From positions 2,639,068 through 2,703,067 of the forward strand of contig NC_085106.1 of assembly GCF_963422355.1 (NCBI RefSeq): 64,000 bases of DNA. Direction: 5' to 3'. Both the position numbers and the translations under genes were made by a program. Each line of letters begins with the position of its first letter. Within the stretch, counting starts at the first letter, position 1. Origin of the DNA: Corticium candelabrum. Lineage: Eukaryota; Porifera; Homoscleromorpha; Homosclerophorida; Plakinidae. The notes under the pieces are model-generated. The model was not told the origin of the DNA, searched no databases, and saw nothing but the letters and a program-made list of their open reading frames with translations. Below are positions 63,094 through 64,000 of the stretch, one piece after another.

Positions 63094-63480
63094 TTTACTC
63101 TGATAGTTCGAACTCCTATCGTTCAATGACAGTCTCTCTTGTCGCAACTGTATCGGTGCTCCTCAGTGTCGTACCGATCTTCTTATGGCTACGTACTCTT
63201 CGCCACTCTCCGAGTATATCCTCGTCGCCAATTGTTGTATAGCTCACCAGCCGTAATACTACTCTGCTGTAGTCTAGGCTAAGTATATCGCGTACACCGA
63301 CTCAGTGGACCGGTTATACAAGAATCTATTCTGCTACAGTGAACGACACGTACACTAATGCACAAGTGCACTCAACGCTAGTTATCGCTAGACTAATATA
63401 CACGTACGCAAACCGCAGTCATACCTAAAGCGCATGCTCGCTATACCACACACCTGAAGCTGTAGTCAGTCATCCAGCTA
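63094..63480 (-). repeat. Possible 5' leader and LTR of the Gypsy element
   Basis: Sequence upstream of gag on the minus strand. Position suggests the leader and LTR, but no second LTR exists in the window, so limits cannot be set. No primer-binding site was verified. Confidence 0.3.
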
Positions 63481-63484
63481 TCAC

Positions 63485-64000
63485 AAGAGAAATCCTGATG
63501 CAGTTACAGTTCTGGCAGAAATCTGGTCTAACATATTGCGACAGCATTGCAAAACTGAGGATAAAAACGGTTCCACATGGATTCACTCCTCATGCTTGGA
63601 ATGGAAGTTAGGACTTTTTCTTGCAAGTAAACACAGTATGCACTTCCCTTCGTGTCCTTTTCTATACTTAGGTCCTAACACAGCATTAGAAACAAGAAAG
63701 GACTGTCTGCGATCCATCATTGCCCAGTTGTTTTATCGTCACAAAATACTGGACCTGGAGAAACAAGAGCAGAACTTCCTCATATTTGCCTATCAGCCTG
63801 AGATTGATAAAGTCACAGGGCAGCCATTTCACGAAAGAGAAGACCACAATCATGTGTTAAAGGTAATAACACCAGAATCAATCAATTTTTGTCTGCTAAG
63901 TTTACGTCTGAAACAGAGGATAGCTAGTCACGCAAGAAGTGGTGGTCCAAAAGGTTGTCACCTGGAGAGATTGCAAGAAGCAATGGAATCGCCAGAGACA
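63485..64000 (+). CDS. Partial unrecognised gene, at least three exons
   Basis: A plus-strand frame (AVTVLAEIWSNILRQH) ends with a possible donor near 63628. A second exon starts after an acceptor (tatacttag at about 63672) and encodes LETRKDCLRSIIAQLFYRHKI and FHEREDHNHVLK, followed by a donor AAAG|GTAATA at about 63860. A third begins after gaaacag at about 63918 with RIASHARSGGPKGCHLERL and runs off the window. Phases agree across the junctions I can test. I do not recognise the family; it could be a host gene or a transposon-encoded protein. Confidence 0.5.

Overview
The window is nuclear DNA of an invertebrate animal. Genes carry many short GT-AG introns (two look GC-AG), dinucleotide microsatellites are very long, and almost every class of eukaryotic transposon is present. 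All identified host genes have animal orthologues; IQSEC and HDAC11 point to Metazoa. The small introns and divergent proteins would fit a sponge or another early-branching lineage, but I cannot fix the taxon from sequence alone.

Host genes, left to right: a KDM5 histone H3K4 demethylase (minus, 1-15274, C-terminal end cut off by the window); an IQSEC/BRAG Arf-GEF (minus, 16863-23232); a TTLL3/8 tubulin glycylase (minus, 23774-31528); HDAC11 (plus, intronless, 31827-32882), divergent from TTLL3 with a 298-bp shared promoter region; TBC1D22 Rab-GAP (minus, 34289-39497); SUCLG2, the GTP-type succinyl-CoA ligase beta subunit (minus, 40227-43827); two candidate two-exon membrane microprotein genes (plus, 47315-47552 and 48335-48630); and two exons of an unrecognised gene at the right edge. 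These genes share no obvious pathway. IQSEC, TTLL3, HDAC11 and SUCLG2 lie together here, and their human counterparts all map to 3p, which suggests ancient linkage.

Mobile DNA fills introns and most of 44-64 kb. The clearest pattern is a set of retroelement copies, including one near-full-length element with a restriction-like-endonuclease C-terminus, all lying inside (GACA)n/(GTCT)n tetranucleotide tracts. This suggests a microsatellite-targeting retrotransposon. The right third holds a decayed MULE transposon with C2H2, DDE, SWIM, PHD-like and OTU-like segments, a 1.2-kb non-autonomous element with long terminal inverted repeats and an exact 9-bp target duplication, a 509-bp tandem duplication of a tRNA-like SINE, a tyrosine recombinase fragment abutting a Ty3/Gypsy element, a pogo/Tigger-like MITE, and two hAT-like MITEs with 7-bp target duplications.

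Exon limits were read by eye from splice sites and family similarity. Limits marked approximate may be off by a few bases to tens of bases.
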